DNA of 38,500 nt from Cristatella mucedo (taxonomy: Eukaryota; Bryozoa; Phylactolaemata; Cristatellidae), in NCBI GenBank assembly GCA_009760855.2, contig WPIO01000008.1, positions 1,009,001 to 1,047,500 on the forward strand, in the 5' to 3' direction. Positions 1 through 12,627 of this stretch are shown one piece after another. The first letter of the stretch is position 1; each line of letters begins with the position of its first letter. Position numbers and translations under genes: made by a program. The notes beneath the pieces were generated by a model. The model was given only the letters and a program-made list of their open reading frames with translations, searched no databases and was not told the DNA's origin.

Positions 1-49
1 ATATAAGCTCTTGCAATTTTAATGCCGCGACATTGTTGCGAGAGTGGAG

Positions 50-115
50 CACATTAGAGCTGAAGCTCTAGAAGTGTACGACCCAGGTCACGGGTTCGAG
101 TACTGCAGCAATATT
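50..115 (+). mobile_element. Possible SINE head relic
   Basis: The sequence acgggttcgagtactgcag resembles an RNA polymerase III B box (GGTTCGANTCC) and the bases that follow it in SINE-A copies. The A box is poor and no body or tail is recognisable. Confidence 0.3.
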
Positions 116-157
116 GCAGTGAATGTCATCTTGGAGAGCAAGCTAAGCAGCAGCCTG

Positions 158-500
158 CTAGAAGGCAATCGGAGGGATCAAAGCTCCGAGGTACAACTGT
201 GTGCCATTTGCATAATGATGAAAGCCTAGATTTCGCTTGGCGATTACATCCGCGCGAGACAGAGAGAGGGCATAAATAGCGAAATGACGTGAGCATATAA
301 CGGATTCCTGGGAGACGCCATATTTTAAAGGCTCTCCGGACAACGGTTGTCCATTGACATATATGCTGTGATTAATGGTGCTAAACGCTGCCGAGAGGTC
401 CACCATAACTTGTACAGATGAGTCTTCTAATAGAGACTACCAAAGTCTATATTCCTGAGAAGGTCGCTATACACTTGCAGCAGAAGTGCACGGATTTGCT
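158..500 (-). pseudogene. Decayed LINE reverse transcriptase fragment
   Basis: The minus-strand translation resembles the central region of CR1/L2-type reverse transcriptases. In order it shows LLLQVYSDLLRNIDFG, VQVMVDLSAAFSTINH, YVNGQPLSGEPLKYGVSQES and HHYANGTQLYLG. Intact relatives have DLSAAFDTVDH, GVPQGSVLGP and the catalytic YADD. Here YADD reads YANG, GVPQGS reads GVSQES, and the residues between the first motif and VNG are deleted. A frame change is needed near 440-460. It is an inactive relic on the same strand as most LINE ends in this window. Confidence 0.75.
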
Positions 501-1517
501 CCAGCTCCTGACTAGAACTTACTTGTTGGGTTTGAAATTTTATTGTACGAGTTTAGCTGATGTGCCACTACCGATATTAGGCCAAAGTTCACCACAGATG
601 GGTGATCTGACTCAGAGGTCAGAGTTTCCGGACTCTGAGGTCAGAGAGTCAAAAAATCTTACACACGTTACCGAAATGAAACATTCTTTTAAAGTGCACA
701 GTTTCGCTAACGTCCGAGTTTAGAAAAACCTGGGTGCTGTATTTTGGCTGCATCATGGCACTAGCATCATATCGCACAAACAATGCGTAGCAGTATTTCT
801 AGCAACACGTCCCTATTCTTGACTGACATTTTTTCGATGGCGCCTATGCCCACAAATTTCGATTACACAGAAGCTTGTTTGTCCGTTCTCGGGCGGTGCT
901 GGCATGGCGATAACCGGCCGACCAACGGACGGCTCGCGTGAAGTACAAGGGGGATGCGTGGGCCCCGACAGGACTGAGCTACACAATCTCCTTTCCAATG
1001 CCCGACGACGCTGCGCCTGCTGAGAGACGCGAGAAGTTCTCCTGCGACGAGTTTTCTTGCCAGAATCGCGCTGGAGCATCGCGCTCGTCAGGCCGCTCGC
1101 CAAGGCCAGGGCCTCTGCCGTCCAGTGCGTTGCAAGTCGGCAGTTGCAGTGGCTAGGTTCGCCATGTGTGGGTCTGCTCTTGCAAAGTCGTGCACCAGCA
1201 TAAGACCAATACGCACCGCTGCATGCGCAGGAGAGAGTGCAGCGCTCGAGTTTCGTGAAAACGGCAGCGTGCTTCGAGTGAGGCCTGCACTGAGCGGAAA
1301 TCTGCACTCGTCGGAAGTTCGGCAGCCAACGTGCCTCCCATCGAGCCGCACTTCCTGCATAAGCAGCAGCATTAAGATCTCGGCATCTGCCTAGGAAAGT
1401 GCTCGTCTTCCAAGATTTCCTTTTATGCTGTGCCCTCCGCGTGGCGTCGTGCAATCAGGAAGCCCTCCTGTTGACTTCGCTTCCGGTAAGGAAAGTGGTG
1501 CACAGCAGCAGCCAGGA
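501..1517. other. Unassigned interval
   Basis: No gene, RNA or known repeat recognised. Base composition shifts from AT-rich to GC-rich at about 800. Open frames here lack recognisable domains and overlap on both strands. Confidence 0.5.
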
Positions 1518-2699
<1,182 letters not shown>

Positions 2700-2890
2700 A
2701 CCGTCGACGTGAAGCCAGGGCCACTGGGCAGCTGTAGCCGGGCACCCGCTACTGCAGGGCACCAATGAAGCAACAACTTCTTCGCGATAGCTCCAGGACC
2801 GGATGGGGGTGGTGCTTTTAAAGGGGTGGTGATTCGGGGCTGGTGCCGTTTCATTTTTCAGCAGCTTTCTGTGCGTTGTCCGATGGCTCC
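2700..2890. other. Unassigned flank of the CTG array
   Basis: Unique sequence between the CTG array and a LINE end; nothing recognised. Confidence 0.4.
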
Positions 2891-3260
2891 TTATAATAAT
2901 AATAATAATAACAATAATACATTCGTATGTATTGCACCCTCAGATAACTTAATTTCTGTCTAGGCACTTGACATATGCTGTAAAGAAAGCAAGATGAAAT
3001 GGTTAGTGGTAGCATGCTCAATGCCAACAAGCATAACATGGTTTGTAGCAACATGCACAGCGTCAGCACGCATAAGCAGACAAAGGACTGGTCACAAGGA
3101 CCCACTAAATGCTGTGATGAGCAGTGCGTTTTTAGCCGTCTAGTCAGGGGATGTCACGACGTCAGTCGGAATTGAGTTCCAGGCTTTGGGAGCATACTAA
3201 CTAAAGGCAATGTATTCAAACGATTTGAGGTTCGTACGAAGTGTAGTAGCTAAACGATTT
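2891..3260 (-). mobile_element. LINE 3' end (CR1/L2-like), degenerate
   Basis: Read on the minus strand it starts within the reverse-transcriptase C-terminus (KSF...YAPKAWNSIPT...SP), with stop codons. It runs through the 3' UTR block shared with the copies at 5928, 18541 and 34389, then the tail hairpin, and ends in ATT repeats. It is 5' truncated and among the most diverged copies. Confidence 0.85.
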
Positions 3261-3709
3261 GATTATTAAGAAAATCGTGGGTGGTACGCTGGAGCCACAC
3301 AATCCTTCGGATTCTCTGGTGGCTGCAGTCCTGCAGTGCTGCTTCGTCAAGCGACAGTTCACGGCCCCGACTTTGGGGTACTTTCTGCCTGCACTGCTGC
3401 TGCTGCTACCGTCGCTGCCGAAAAGCGTTCGTGCCGTGCAGGTTGCGTGCCATCGAAGACGAGACACGAGGCACGATGACACGACGTAGCATCCGGCGGT
3501 TTCTTCCCGTGCATCCCGCGATCTGGGGTTCTTCTCAAGGTTCGCTGCCCTCGTGGTGCCTGCGTCACTTTTCGTGAAGGTGAAGGTCACTTTCGATGGC
3601 ATCCGATTTCGCCTTGCAACCGGAGGCACATACTAAGCAGGGACCAGCCTCAGCCGACTAGACCTTGACCTTGGCTAGTGAGGTAGGCTGCCCGGCCAGG
3701 CTGGAATGC
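3261..3709. other. Unassigned interval
   Basis: No gene or repeat recognised. A 137-codon minus-strand frame shows no domain, signal peptide or convincing splice context. Confidence 0.45.
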
Positions 3710-3797
3710 AATAATAATAATAATAATAATATTCTTGATAAAACGCTCTTAGAGAACTCAATCTTTTTCTAGACGCTTTACATCGGCTGCAAAGGAA
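3710..3797 (-). mobile_element. LINE 3' tail only
   Basis: An ATT-repeat end plus about 65 bp of the LINE tail (minus strand: gcagccgatgtaaagcg... to tatcaagaatattatt). Nothing of the coding part remains, as in a strongly 5'-truncated insertion. Confidence 0.8.
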
Positions 3798-4909
3798 GCC
3801 ACCAAAAATGCCAGCCGACAGCTACTGCATGCCGCCGCCTTGCAGCAGCAAAGCTAGCAGCCAGCACCTTAGCTTCCGGTAAATGCTTTGAAGCACCCAG
3901 CAGCTCGACAAAATTTGCTTAATCTTGACCTTGACCGAATCCCCGGATGCTAGCCCTCGGAGAACCTGCAAGTGTTGTCACCTATTCCTTTTAGTGAATG
4001 TACCGGCCGTAAAGAGCAGTGAGAATGCAGCCTAAATGCTTAAATCTCTGCTCTCTCTCTCTCTCTCTCTCTCTTCCCTTAAGCTTTAGCTTCGGAACGC
4101 TCTCATGGTGAAAAGCAGCCAGTTAAAAGCAGCCAGTTAAAAGCAGCCAGTTAAAAGCAGCAGGTCGCTTGCTGAGGAGCGAGCGACGTGGGCGTGGCGC
4201 AAGTGACGTCACCTTTGCTTATTCGATGCCAGCCATTCTGGCGCCGCCGCCGCCGCGAGTTATGGCACTTCGACTCCCTCTAGCAGTATCAGATTTGCTA
4301 CGGGAAGTCCTTTGGGCTCACTTCGTTCCGACGACACGGCCACTGCGCCGTAACAGCTATGAATCTGGCTCTGGCTGGCAATGGCCACTGGTGCCCATAT
4401 CGTAGGCTGCCGCCCGAAGTATTGGCCGAAGCCTCGTTGCCTCGGCCTCCAAGCGCTCGATCCCTCTTAGGCCTGACGCCTAGGCTGGCCCGACATTCTT
4501 TCTCGTCCTCCTCCGAGTTCGCCATTTGAACCTCGATGCTCCGGCCAAGACCGGCATGCTATCTGCAGTTACAAACAGGCTACTGCCAAACACTGTGCTC
4601 CGCTAATGGTATACATGGCTTCGAGCCCTAGCCACTAAGGACTGGGTACCGCCAGCGGTGCACTCCTGAAATTCCGATATTAATTCCTTAGCGTTCAAAG
4701 CAGCTGCTCGATGCAATTAACCAAAGAACGAAGGGGGCTCGTTTAGAAGAGCCCAGTGACCCGACGGGGTCCACGTTGCGATTTCACTCGCGTTTCTCAC
4801 GCTCGGGGTTTTTCGCTGACCAGAAACATCGCAGGACAGGAGCAGTCACTTGCTGCGATTCGATCGATCGATCGATCGGCAGCCGAGCCGAGGTCGTGGT
4901 CAGGCCGAC
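3798..4909. other. Unassigned interval with short repeats
   Basis: No gene recognised. It holds CT repeats at 4051-4074, a 14-bp tandem repeat at 4111-4163, and four GATC units at 4859-4878. Confidence 0.5.
4111..4163 (+). repeat. 14-bp tandem repeat
   Basis: AAAAGCAGCCAGTT is repeated about 3.8 times without mismatch, which suggests recent expansion. Confidence 0.95.
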
Positions 4910-4992
4910 TACTTGATATGTACGAGCCCACGACCTTGGCCACACCTTGGTCGGGGCGAATACCTTAGCCACCGGGCCAAACCAGCTCGTAC
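4910..4992 (-). mobile_element. SINE-B head
   Basis: The minus strand reads GAGCTGGTTTGGCCCGGTGG (A box TGGCCCGGTGG) and later GGTCGTGGGCTCGTAC (B-box position). Its head is very similar to those at 34985 and 8858. The LINE-like tail is absent. Confidence 0.75.
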
Positions 4993-5490
4993 TTGGCAGT
5001 CGTAGCGCTTGGACGAAACTGAGGTAAGCTATACGACGCAACCTCGAGCGTCAATTTCGGCCGAACTTGGACTCGCAGAAAAGGAGGGTCAAGGTCAAGC
5101 ATCTTAAACTACAGGCCGGAAGGATGTTCGCTCGCTCGCCTCCACGAGCACCCACCTCCGTGGATTGCCGCGGTACACTATAGCCGCGCCTCGCGCACGC
5201 ATTCTTTTTTGCTGACTCGTTGCATGCATAATCTGCAGGCGCTTGTCATGGTAATGAAGGCTCGGCATTGAGCCGCGACTGAAAACCGGCTGAAACACCG
5301 CAAGCTACGAGCGCATCAGCCGGAACGACACACTGCAAGCAACGAGCACATCCACCGGATGGAGGGAATGCTTTCGCGCGCGCGCGCGCAGTAGAGAACG
5401 AGCCTTCACCTCGAAGAGAAAGCGATGTAGCTAGCTCTCTCAACAGAATGCTTGCGGGAAAGAAAGTAAAGAGCAAAGGCAAAGATACCC
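4993..5490. other. Unassigned interval
   Basis: No gene recognised. It contains a short alternating CG run at 5375-5389, a potential Z-DNA former. Confidence 0.45.
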
Positions 5491-5645
5491 AAACGGCATC
5501 ATTTATTTAGCGAGAGAAGAGGTCTCTGAGGTCACTGACCCGCCCGTACCGGGCTATACCGGATCGCCTGCTCAAGGACTCGAACCCGTGAGTACTTAGG
5601 TGAGCTACCCACTGGATTAAGGCCCGCGAGCGTCCTTTCAACTGC
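5491..5645 (-). mobile_element. SINE-A copy, diverged
   Basis: The minus strand has a perfect B box GGTTCGAGTCC, the SINE-A GGCGATCC block after it, and a 3' part (ctcttctctcgctaaataaa, then tgatgccgtt) that matches the copy at 27572. The head reads AATCCAGTGGGTAGCTCACC. Confidence 0.75.
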
Positions 5646-5725
5646 CGTGGGCATGCACCAGAAGTGCTGCACCGGAACTCTGCAATAATTGCAGCAGAGC
5701 CGGAAGCGCCGCCGCAGTGTGATGA

Positions 5726-5776
5726 TCAAAATGGCAGACGATGCTCAAAATGGCAGACGATGCTCAAAATGGCAGC
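5726..5776 (+). repeat. 19-bp tandem repeat
   Basis: TCAAAATGGCAGACGATGC is repeated about 2.7 times without mismatch. Confidence 0.93.
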
Positions 5777-5927
5777 TCGGCAAATGAGGCTACGACCATG
5801 TAGCGAGCGCGTCAAACACGTGAGCATGAGCTCAGAGAGAGTGGCCGCACTCACTAGTGACGCTCTTATTGACGCCCCGGCTTCTACGAGTAGAGGCCAC
5901 CACCGCCAACGACAATAGGCATTATAT

Positions 5928-6685
5928 ATTAATAATAATTATAATAATGCACTTGATAAAGCGCCCTCAGAGAATTCAATCTCTTCATAGGCACTTTACA
6001 TTTGCTGCAAAGGGAAATGCAATTGAATGGTGAGTAATATCATGCTTGATAAACAACATGAATAACATGGTTGGGGGTGACATGCACAAGGTCAGCATGC
6101 AAGTGCGGTTAGTGGCAGCATGCACAGTGTCAGCACGCATAAGCACATCAAGGACGAATCACACGGACCCATTAAATGCTGTCCTAAATAGGTGTTTTTT
6201 TAAGTTCTTTTTAAATGTGGTCAAGTCAGGGGATGTTCTGACGCAAGTCGGGAGGGAGTTCCAGGCTTTGGGAGCATACGAACTAGATGCATGGTCTCCA
6301 AAGGATTTGAGGTTTGTACGAGGTATTGGTAGACTGTTGGATTCCGAAAAGCGGTTGGTACGATGCTTGGCCTGGTGGGGGAGTAGACCTGAGAGATAGG
6401 CTGGTGCCAAAGAATGAAGTAACCTAAAAGTGAGCGACAAAACTTTGAAGTCGATTCGTTGCTTGACTGGTAGCCAGTGCAGGTCGGCGAGAAGTGTGTA
6501 ATGTGGCAACGGCGACGCTCACGACAGACAAGCCTAGCTGCAGAGTTTTGTACCAGTTGCAATCGCCTGATCGCACATGCCGGTAGGCCAGTAAGCTGTG
6601 AGTTGCAGAAGTCGAGACGGGATGTCACGAATGCATGGACTAACTTAGACGTGGTATCCTTATCTAAACAAGCCCGAATTGCATT
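5928..6685 (-). mobile_element. LINE 3' half (CR1/L2-like), longest copy
   Basis: On the minus strand the element enters inside the end of ORF2 next to an AT/GTGC microsatellite. It continues through the stop codon, a roughly 200-bp 3' UTR with near-repeated GCATGCTG and TGTGCATG words, the tail hairpin, and an ATT/AAT-rich end. It is 5' truncated. The same 3' UTR is present at 18541-18926 and 34389-34649, so copies were made from one family. Confidence 0.92.
6159..6685 (-). pseudogene. LINE ORF2 C-terminus with a frameshift
   Basis: The first part reads KLVHAFVTSRLDFCNSQLTG, then IRRLQLVQNSAARLVCRERR. After a frameshift near 6485-6500 it continues LHWLPVKQRIDFKVLSLTFR, AWNSLPTCVRTSPDLTTFKK and HLFRTAFNGSV, then stop. 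These are hallmark C-terminal segments of CR1/L2/Rex-type ORF2 after the reverse-transcriptase core. The catalytic part is absent and one frameshift breaks the frame, so it is non-functional. Confidence 0.9.
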
Positions 6686-6741
6686 ATACATTATACAGTA
6701 TTATATATTGTAAATTATATATATGTATTATATATATATTG

Positions 6742-6789
<48 letters not shown>

Positions 6790-6795
6790 TGTGTA
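6686..6795. repeat. AT and GTGC microsatellites
   Basis: AT-rich repeat at 6686-6739, then GTGC units at 6741-6790, then gtgtacacat. They abut the 5' limit of the LINE copy. Confidence 0.95.
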
Positions 6796-7117
6796 CACAT
6801 ACATTTATATATGTCAGCCGTTGCGTGGCGTTTAGTCCCGGACGAGAGTTACGCCTGAGGCGACGGTGGGCAGCGCAGCGGCGCTCTGAGCACCCACACG
6901 CGACACCGGTCGCTGTAGCCGCCTTGACGGATGACGGACTGTGCCTGCGCTCGCCATCCGTCGATGTCGAATAGGCTTCCCCAAGCTACGCACGTGGACT
7001 TTCTATCTCAAGTTTGCAGTTCTCGCTCACTCGCTGCTACTGCCGCGCTCCGCCGTTGCCAGCGTACGCACGCGCGTGTTTCGGTGCCGAACCTCCTAGC
7101 GGCTAGCCGTGATGGCG
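6796..7117. other. Unassigned interval
   Basis: CpG-containing unique sequence; no gene recognised. Confidence 0.4.
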
Positions 7118-7275
7118 AACTGAGTAAGGCGGTTGCTTTTTACGACCTCGTTCCCGAAGTCGTGCGTTCGAATCCTGCAGCGGGCGATCCTTTTTTGGCA
7201 CCGCAAGCGGTGATGGTGGCCGTAAAGGCTCTTCTGTCGCTATGCAAAAGAGGCTGTTAAATCAGCTTGTATTTT
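7118..7275 (+). mobile_element. SINE-A copy
   Basis: The head has B box GTTCGAATCC at about 7167-7176. The body GGCGATCC...TTTTTTGGCACCGCAAGCGG, then GCCGTAAAGGCTCTT, then AGAGGCTGTTAAATCAGCTT, matches the copy at 31895 nearly base for base. The A box is weak (gcgaactgagtaagg). A T-rich stretch follows. Confidence 0.88.
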
Positions 7276-8857
7276 TTACAGCCGCAATACAAGGTTCAGG
7301 CGTCGCCGGCATTTGTCGTTCGCGCGTTGACAAGGACTAGCGGCGCAGGTGACGAGCCTTTGCGTTTGCCGAGCCTTTGCCGTTTGCGGCCTCGCTCTGT
7401 CCGCCGCGGAAGCCGCTTTGCACCCCGCCTTTGTAGTGCGAACATTCAAAAACCAGAAACCGAAAAACCGCTCGCGCTCGAACGGCAAGACGAGCGACGC
7501 AAGCGTTCGTTCGTTCGAGCGTTCGTTCTCGAACGTTCTTTCGAGCATAGCGCGGTGGCGCCGCCACCCGACCGCTGCAGCTCTCGAGAGTCCTCGAGAG
7601 TCTGTGAGAGCGCACCACGCTTCTTCTGCGGGATAATCTGAGCTCAAGGATGGCACTAGTTTGCAAAACGGCTGCGATGCATACACAGAGCGTCGCCTCC
7701 TTTGTCCACCGAGCCACGCCGCTTCGTCATCGCCTCCCTGGTCACGGGTCTGTCCGTCATTGGTTGTGCGGTGCCAAGCTTTTGGTAGCCGATCTTTTGG
7801 TAGCCGCGAATGGCAAACGGTTCGTTTGAAATCCGGTTACGAAGCCTGCGATTGTAAACCGGTTTCAAACTAACCGAAAAATCAGCCTCGGCTTTATTGG
7901 CTTTGTGCACCCCGTCGCAGTGAGGCGTTGCCGCGCGCCGGACGTCCCTAGTATTCACTCTCCGCGGCGGCGCAACGAGACAGGAACAGAGGCGGCGGTC
8001 GCCCAGCGAGCGACGTATCTGTCCATTGTACCGAGAAGTTTGAGTCGCGGAAGGAGGATGAAGAAGCAGCAGCGTCAGCGTCAGTGCCTCCAATCTACTG
8101 TTCGTACGCTTGTGCGGATTCATGTCAAAAGACGAAGCGACCGACGTCTGCTCAGCTGTAACAGGAAGGAGGTGCGCAGGGATCGGAGGAAGGCCGCGCG
8201 CGGATATTCCGAGCCTCCACCAACCTCCACCACCACCCTCCAACCTCATCGATGCGATCGAACTTGACGGCTTTTCGCCGAAACGTTCGCCGATGAATCT
8301 TGCTCGCGCGCGAATATCGGCGACGGACCGTGAAAGCGTTCTCTTCGGTGAGTTTGATGAATAAATCTTGCTGGAAGAGAGCGCAGCGGTTTTCGAGTAA
8401 GAACCCACTGAACGAGCCGCCGGCTCGGAAAGAAGAGCCAGGTGTAAGAAGAAGAAAGAACTGACGAGGGAGAGAGTGCCTTCGAAAACAAATAAACAAA
8501 CCAATAAAACAGCAATAAAATTATTTTAAACTGCCCGCCAAAATCGATTTGGTTTTAAACCAAACACTAGGTGCGAACGAACAGCTATCGCAACGCCCAT
8601 TCGTCGCCGCCCGCCCGCCCGCCCGCCCCCCCGCAAAGCATTCTGGGCGCGCCTACGGCTTCCGCCTTTGCAAATGGACGATTGAAATCCGTTTTTTAAT
8701 CAATGCGACAATAACAATAAAAATACTAATAATAACATGAAGCGACATTCCAATTTCTTTTGCGAAATGTATCCGGCGTCTCGGTGGAGTCCTGGAGATC
8801 CGCTTCGGAGTCCATAGGCGTCAAGGTTCGGAGTGCCTACCTAGAGTTCTCTAGTTC
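7276..8857. other. Unassigned, CpG-rich in part
   Basis: No gene recognised. It contains a TTCG-rich stretch at 7498-7546, a short direct repeat TTTTGGTAGCCG at 7780-7806, and CCCG repeats at 8605-8627. Several long overlapping frames exist on both strands (up to 282 codons on minus) but none shows a domain. Confidence 0.45.
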
Positions 8858-8990
8858 TATTCTATTCTATTCTATTATTACATCTCTATTCAGGCGCTTG
8901 ACATTTGCCACGGGGCTCGAGCCCAATACCTCGGCCAGACCTTGGTCGGGTCCAGCACCTTAACGACTGGGCCAAACCAGCTTACAGCGA
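8858..8990 (-). mobile_element. SINE-B copy
   Basis: The minus strand has A box TGGCCCAGTCGTTAAGG and B box GGGCTCGAGCCCC. It then runs into a LINE-like tail, GGCAAATGTCAAGCGCCTGA, and stops partway at a TTCTA microsatellite (8855-8876). Confidence 0.85.
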
Positions 8991-10150
8991 ATATCCGGGA
9001 CTTCGTCTGTGGCAATTGCTTCCCGTTGCGTGCGAAACGAGTTTTCTTCGTAGCAGTCGTCCTCGCGCCTCGGCAGCGTGGCAGCGCCGAGCGTCCGCTC
9101 GCGAAGGTCGCGCTATGGAAGAGAGACAGCGAAGACGATTTTTCTGGTTCCGGGAGCTCGGCTATCGCTGCACTTCGGCCGCCGGGCCCACGCTAATCCG
9201 ACCCGGATTCTAAATGCAGCCGCATGATTTATTGCAGGCTCATGCATTACGAATATTAGGAGCGGTCTGCACCGTAGTCCTTGACTTGGACGTTGTATAA
9301 GCTTCGCTAATTTGATAATGACCCAGCTTAGATCTGACCTTTGTCGACAGTGTTCGCTCTTGAGTCGACGCTTACGCGAACTCGTCAGCTGGCCGACAGC
9401 TGGAGTTGAATAGAACTTTCCAGATACTTTCACGCAGGATTGCGGACGCATTTCCGCGGCGGCGCGGTAATTATCGGCCGCCGCCGCCGCCGCCGCCGCC
9501 GCGCCCTGCTGCCGCGCACGCGCATGCGAGCTGCTCCGACGAGTCTGCACTTTGAGGCTCTCCAGCTGCGCCAGTGGCGCTAGCGCGCATCGCGTCGTGC
9601 GGCGGCTGCGAGGGCTTCGGCCTACGTTGCGCTGCGCTTCGCGCGATAGAAATAAGCGAAGCTTCCGAAGCCTTCGTGAGAGCACGCGGCATTGGCGCGG
9701 CGTCGGTTGAGCTGCGCAGGCGGCGCCGATGCGGCGGCATCGGCGCCGCGGCCGCAACGACGGCTGCAGCGAAAACGCATCCCCGACGCCGCGGCTCTCC
9801 TGTAGCCTCGCTCTCGTTTTTTCTCATCATTCCTAGCCACGCATCCACGCGGAGCCACTCCTTGCGGAGCGCCACGTGGTGGCGAGAGTCGGGAGCACTC
9901 CCGCAGCCACCCGGCGAGCGCCCCCGCCCGCCGCTCGCGGCCGCCGCGCTGGTCGGCTAGTCGCGCCGCCGCCGCCGCTCTCAGCCGAGAGGTACGTCGA
10001 GCGACGGTCAGCGAGCCTTGCTGCGGCGGCGGCACCGGCGCTGCCCCAAGAAGCGGCCGAATCGTGCGTGTCGAATCGTCGGCTTTTTTGTTTGTAAGTG
10101 CGAGCGTCGCAGCCGTACTTAGCGTATCAATAGTAAATAAACAAATAAAT
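8991..10150. other. Unassigned GC-rich region
   Basis: CpG-dense sequence with a GCC run at 9478-9502. This is consistent with a CpG-island or promoter-like region, but I see no supported exon. The long frames here are overlapping Arg/Ala-rich translations on both strands. Confidence 0.4.
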
Positions 10151-10232
10151 AATGAGCATTATGATATTGCATTTGTGTAGCGCCCTCGGAGAGCTTAATC
10201 TCTTCCTCGGCACTTCGCATATGCTGTAAAGG
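10151..10232 (-). mobile_element. LINE/SINE-B type 3' tail
   Basis: On the minus strand it carries the tail hairpin and then CTACACAAATGCAATATC. Its end is intermediate between the LINE tail (TTTATCAAGTGCATTATT) and the SINE-B tail (CTATACAAATGAATTAT). No head is left. Confidence 0.75.
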
Positions 10233-10401
10233 CCTTATAGCCGCGTGCGGGTAATACTAGGACATGTAAGTAGTCGTAGTGACCGCACTACGCGGGAAAA
10301 CAGGTCGAGGCTACGCACTCAGCCGCGCCGATAACGGCAGTGCTTTAAGGCACACGGTCCTAGCCGGCGATCGGCTCGACTGTCTTCACAGAGAGAGAAA
10401 G

Positions 10402-10443
10402 AGCGCCCCCTATCGTCCGCTTCCAAGAGAGCGCCCCCTATCG
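10402..10443 (-). promoter_or_regulatory. Two CTCF-like motifs
   Basis: AGCGCCCCCTATCG occurs twice, at 10402-10415 and 10430-10443, 28 bp apart. Its reverse complement, CGATAGGGGGCGCT, resembles the bilaterian CTCF core (about CCANNAGGGGGCGC). Binding is inferred from motif similarity only. Confidence 0.3.
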
Positions 10444-11147
10444 CCCGCCGCTCTCTGCTCCGCTGGGTCGGCCACTACAGGACCGTCTTGGCGGCGGCCG
10501 GCGTACTTTTAGCTTCTTGGCGGCACTTGAAAAGCGCGCGTTCAGAGCGCTCTTTGGCGGAACGCTCTACGCGACGCCTCACCGACGGATCGCTCGCAAC
10601 GCTCAGAATTATCGAGCGGCCGGCAAAGCAATCTCGCGGTGCGGTAGAGTCTCTGGCCCATTAGAGGCATCCGATCCCATAAAAGTAGCGTCTCCGGCGC
10701 CTCCGCCGCCACCGCCGCCACCGCCGCCACCGCCGCCACATGTTTTCCTCGTCGGCCATCGGGCTCGCGCGGGCGAGGCTGCGTGGCGAGTTCGCGGGCA
10801 CGTTACGGGTGCGGTTAGGCGAGCAGCTGCTGTGACGGAACATCGGACGCTGCGGTGCCGCGCGAGCCCCGCCTCCGCCCCCGCCCGCTGTTGGCGGTTG
10901 TCTTGAGCCGAGACTGCTCCGGGTGGTCCTTCAGCCGGCAAAGCGCTCAGGCCCACCTCTGAAGAGTCGTGGCGTCATCTGGCGGTCTGCCGCGACCGGC
11001 TGGTGCGGCTTTCATAGTGTCTGCGCGTAGATTGAATTGCCGACAGTGAAGGCCGCAGTTCGCGGCGGTCTCCGTACTTGCACTTTCTAGTAACCGGAAA
11101 AAAAGATGGCAGTAGCTTGCGACCTGCAGTGTAGCCGAGCGCATAGC

Positions 11148-11260
11148 AGCTGTAGATGTAGCGGGATATCTGCATGCATATCTACGAGCTTCCGCCGCCG
11201 GACGCAGCTGTAGATGTATAGCGGGATATTTTGCATGCATATCTACGAGCTTCCGCCGCC
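11148..11260 (+). repeat. Tandem duplication of about 58 bp
   Basis: Two adjacent copies run from AGCTGTAGATGTA to CGAGCTTCCGCCGCC, starting at 11148 and 11206. They differ by small indels. Each contains GCATGCATATCTACGAGC. Confidence 0.93.
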
Positions 11261-11991
11261 AGAAGCCGGCGGCGGAAGGTGCCGGTTCGTGTTCACTCGC
11301 CGCAAGAGCGTGTCGCAGAGCAGTCGTTTCCGCCACTGCGTAAGCTAACGACAGCAGACGCGCGCGTGACTAGGCAACGCCTGCGTCGGTGCCCAGCCAC
11401 TCTCACTCGGGTGGCGTCTTCGGCCGCCACGATCTCCGCCTGTCGCGATCTCCAATTGTCTTTTGATCTTATCGCGCCTCACATAATCTCAGCCACCAAA
11501 CTCGTGTCTCGCCGTTCAGGGTAATGGTAGTGTGGCGGCTGCTGAGCTGCTGCAGGAGAAGCGGCGCCATAAACTCGGCACATGCACACTTGCATTGGCT
11601 GCAGCACTGCACCAGCTGCCGCGCTGCAGCGCATGATATCGTTTGCCCGCTGAAGCTTCGCCGACGAGCTCCGCGCGAGCCTTTCCGGCCAAGGCCATCG
11701 CGTCGATTCAGAGCGCCCCAGCAGCAGCCGCCATATTGCTTCACCACTTCGTGCTCTCGCTGATCGAGCTGTGGTTTGCCTGGCTGCTCAACAACGACCA
11801 GCGAAGCATCTTTCGCCTTCTCTCACTTCGCCCGACATTTGTGCCAGGCTTCGTTTTCCGGCGGCATCTTGCTCGCACGTATCTTTCTCTGCGCACGTGT
11901 TGGTACCTTTTACCGCAACGACAATCTCTTTGCATCGCATCCTGTGTCACGTGTTATATCTCCATTCTGTCTTTCTGCTTTCTCTGTTGGG

Positions 11992-12136
<145 letters not shown>

Positions 12137-12218
12137 ACTAATCTCTGTCTACCTCTCTCGCCCCTTTTCCCCCTCTCTCGCTCCCTATCTCTCCTTCCTT
12201 CTACCCCTCTCGCGCTGT

Positions 12219-12224
<6 letters not shown>

Positions 12225-12262
<38 letters not shown>
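12225..12262 (+). repeat. CT array
   Basis: About 38 bp of CT. Confidence 0.97.
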
Positions 12263-12265
<3 letters not shown>

Positions 12266-12627
12266 AATATTCCCTACCTATCCTCATCGCAATGAACTCG
12301 GACGATCTCAGCGAGCATTAAGTAGCAGGCTGCATATAGCGAAACTCGCCCCGAGCATTCTAGCTACAGCCAGGCTCTCAGAAGAGCGAACTTTCGGCAT
12401 CCGACGGCCAACTCCTCTATTCGCTGAAATTCCAGACAACGCCGATCATGCATCACTTCGTCGACGAGGATGGATAGACGCAGGTGCATTAAGGCGATAT
12501 GCATGCAAAAGCGCTTATTTCTACCGTCCACCTGCAAAGACAGCAGCAAACGTAATGCTAAGTTGCGGCCACCGGGCGTCGTGTCAAATAGGCGCGGCGG
12601 CAGGCGGGCGTCGGCTACCACCTCCTT
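12263..12627. other. Unassigned interval
   Basis: Unique sequence between CT arrays; no gene recognised. Confidence 0.4.

Larger units (their letters stand above)
10233..11991. other. Unassigned GC-rich region
   Basis: No exon supported. It contains two CTCF-like motifs (10402-10443), CCGCCA repeats at 10697-10738, and a roughly 58-bp tandem duplication at 11148-11260, listed separately. Confidence 0.4.

Noticed and set aside
7118-7275. Functional tRNA genes at the tRNA-like heads
   Set aside because: The heads have degenerate A boxes or wrong arm spacing and are followed by a shared body and tail, so they are SINEs.
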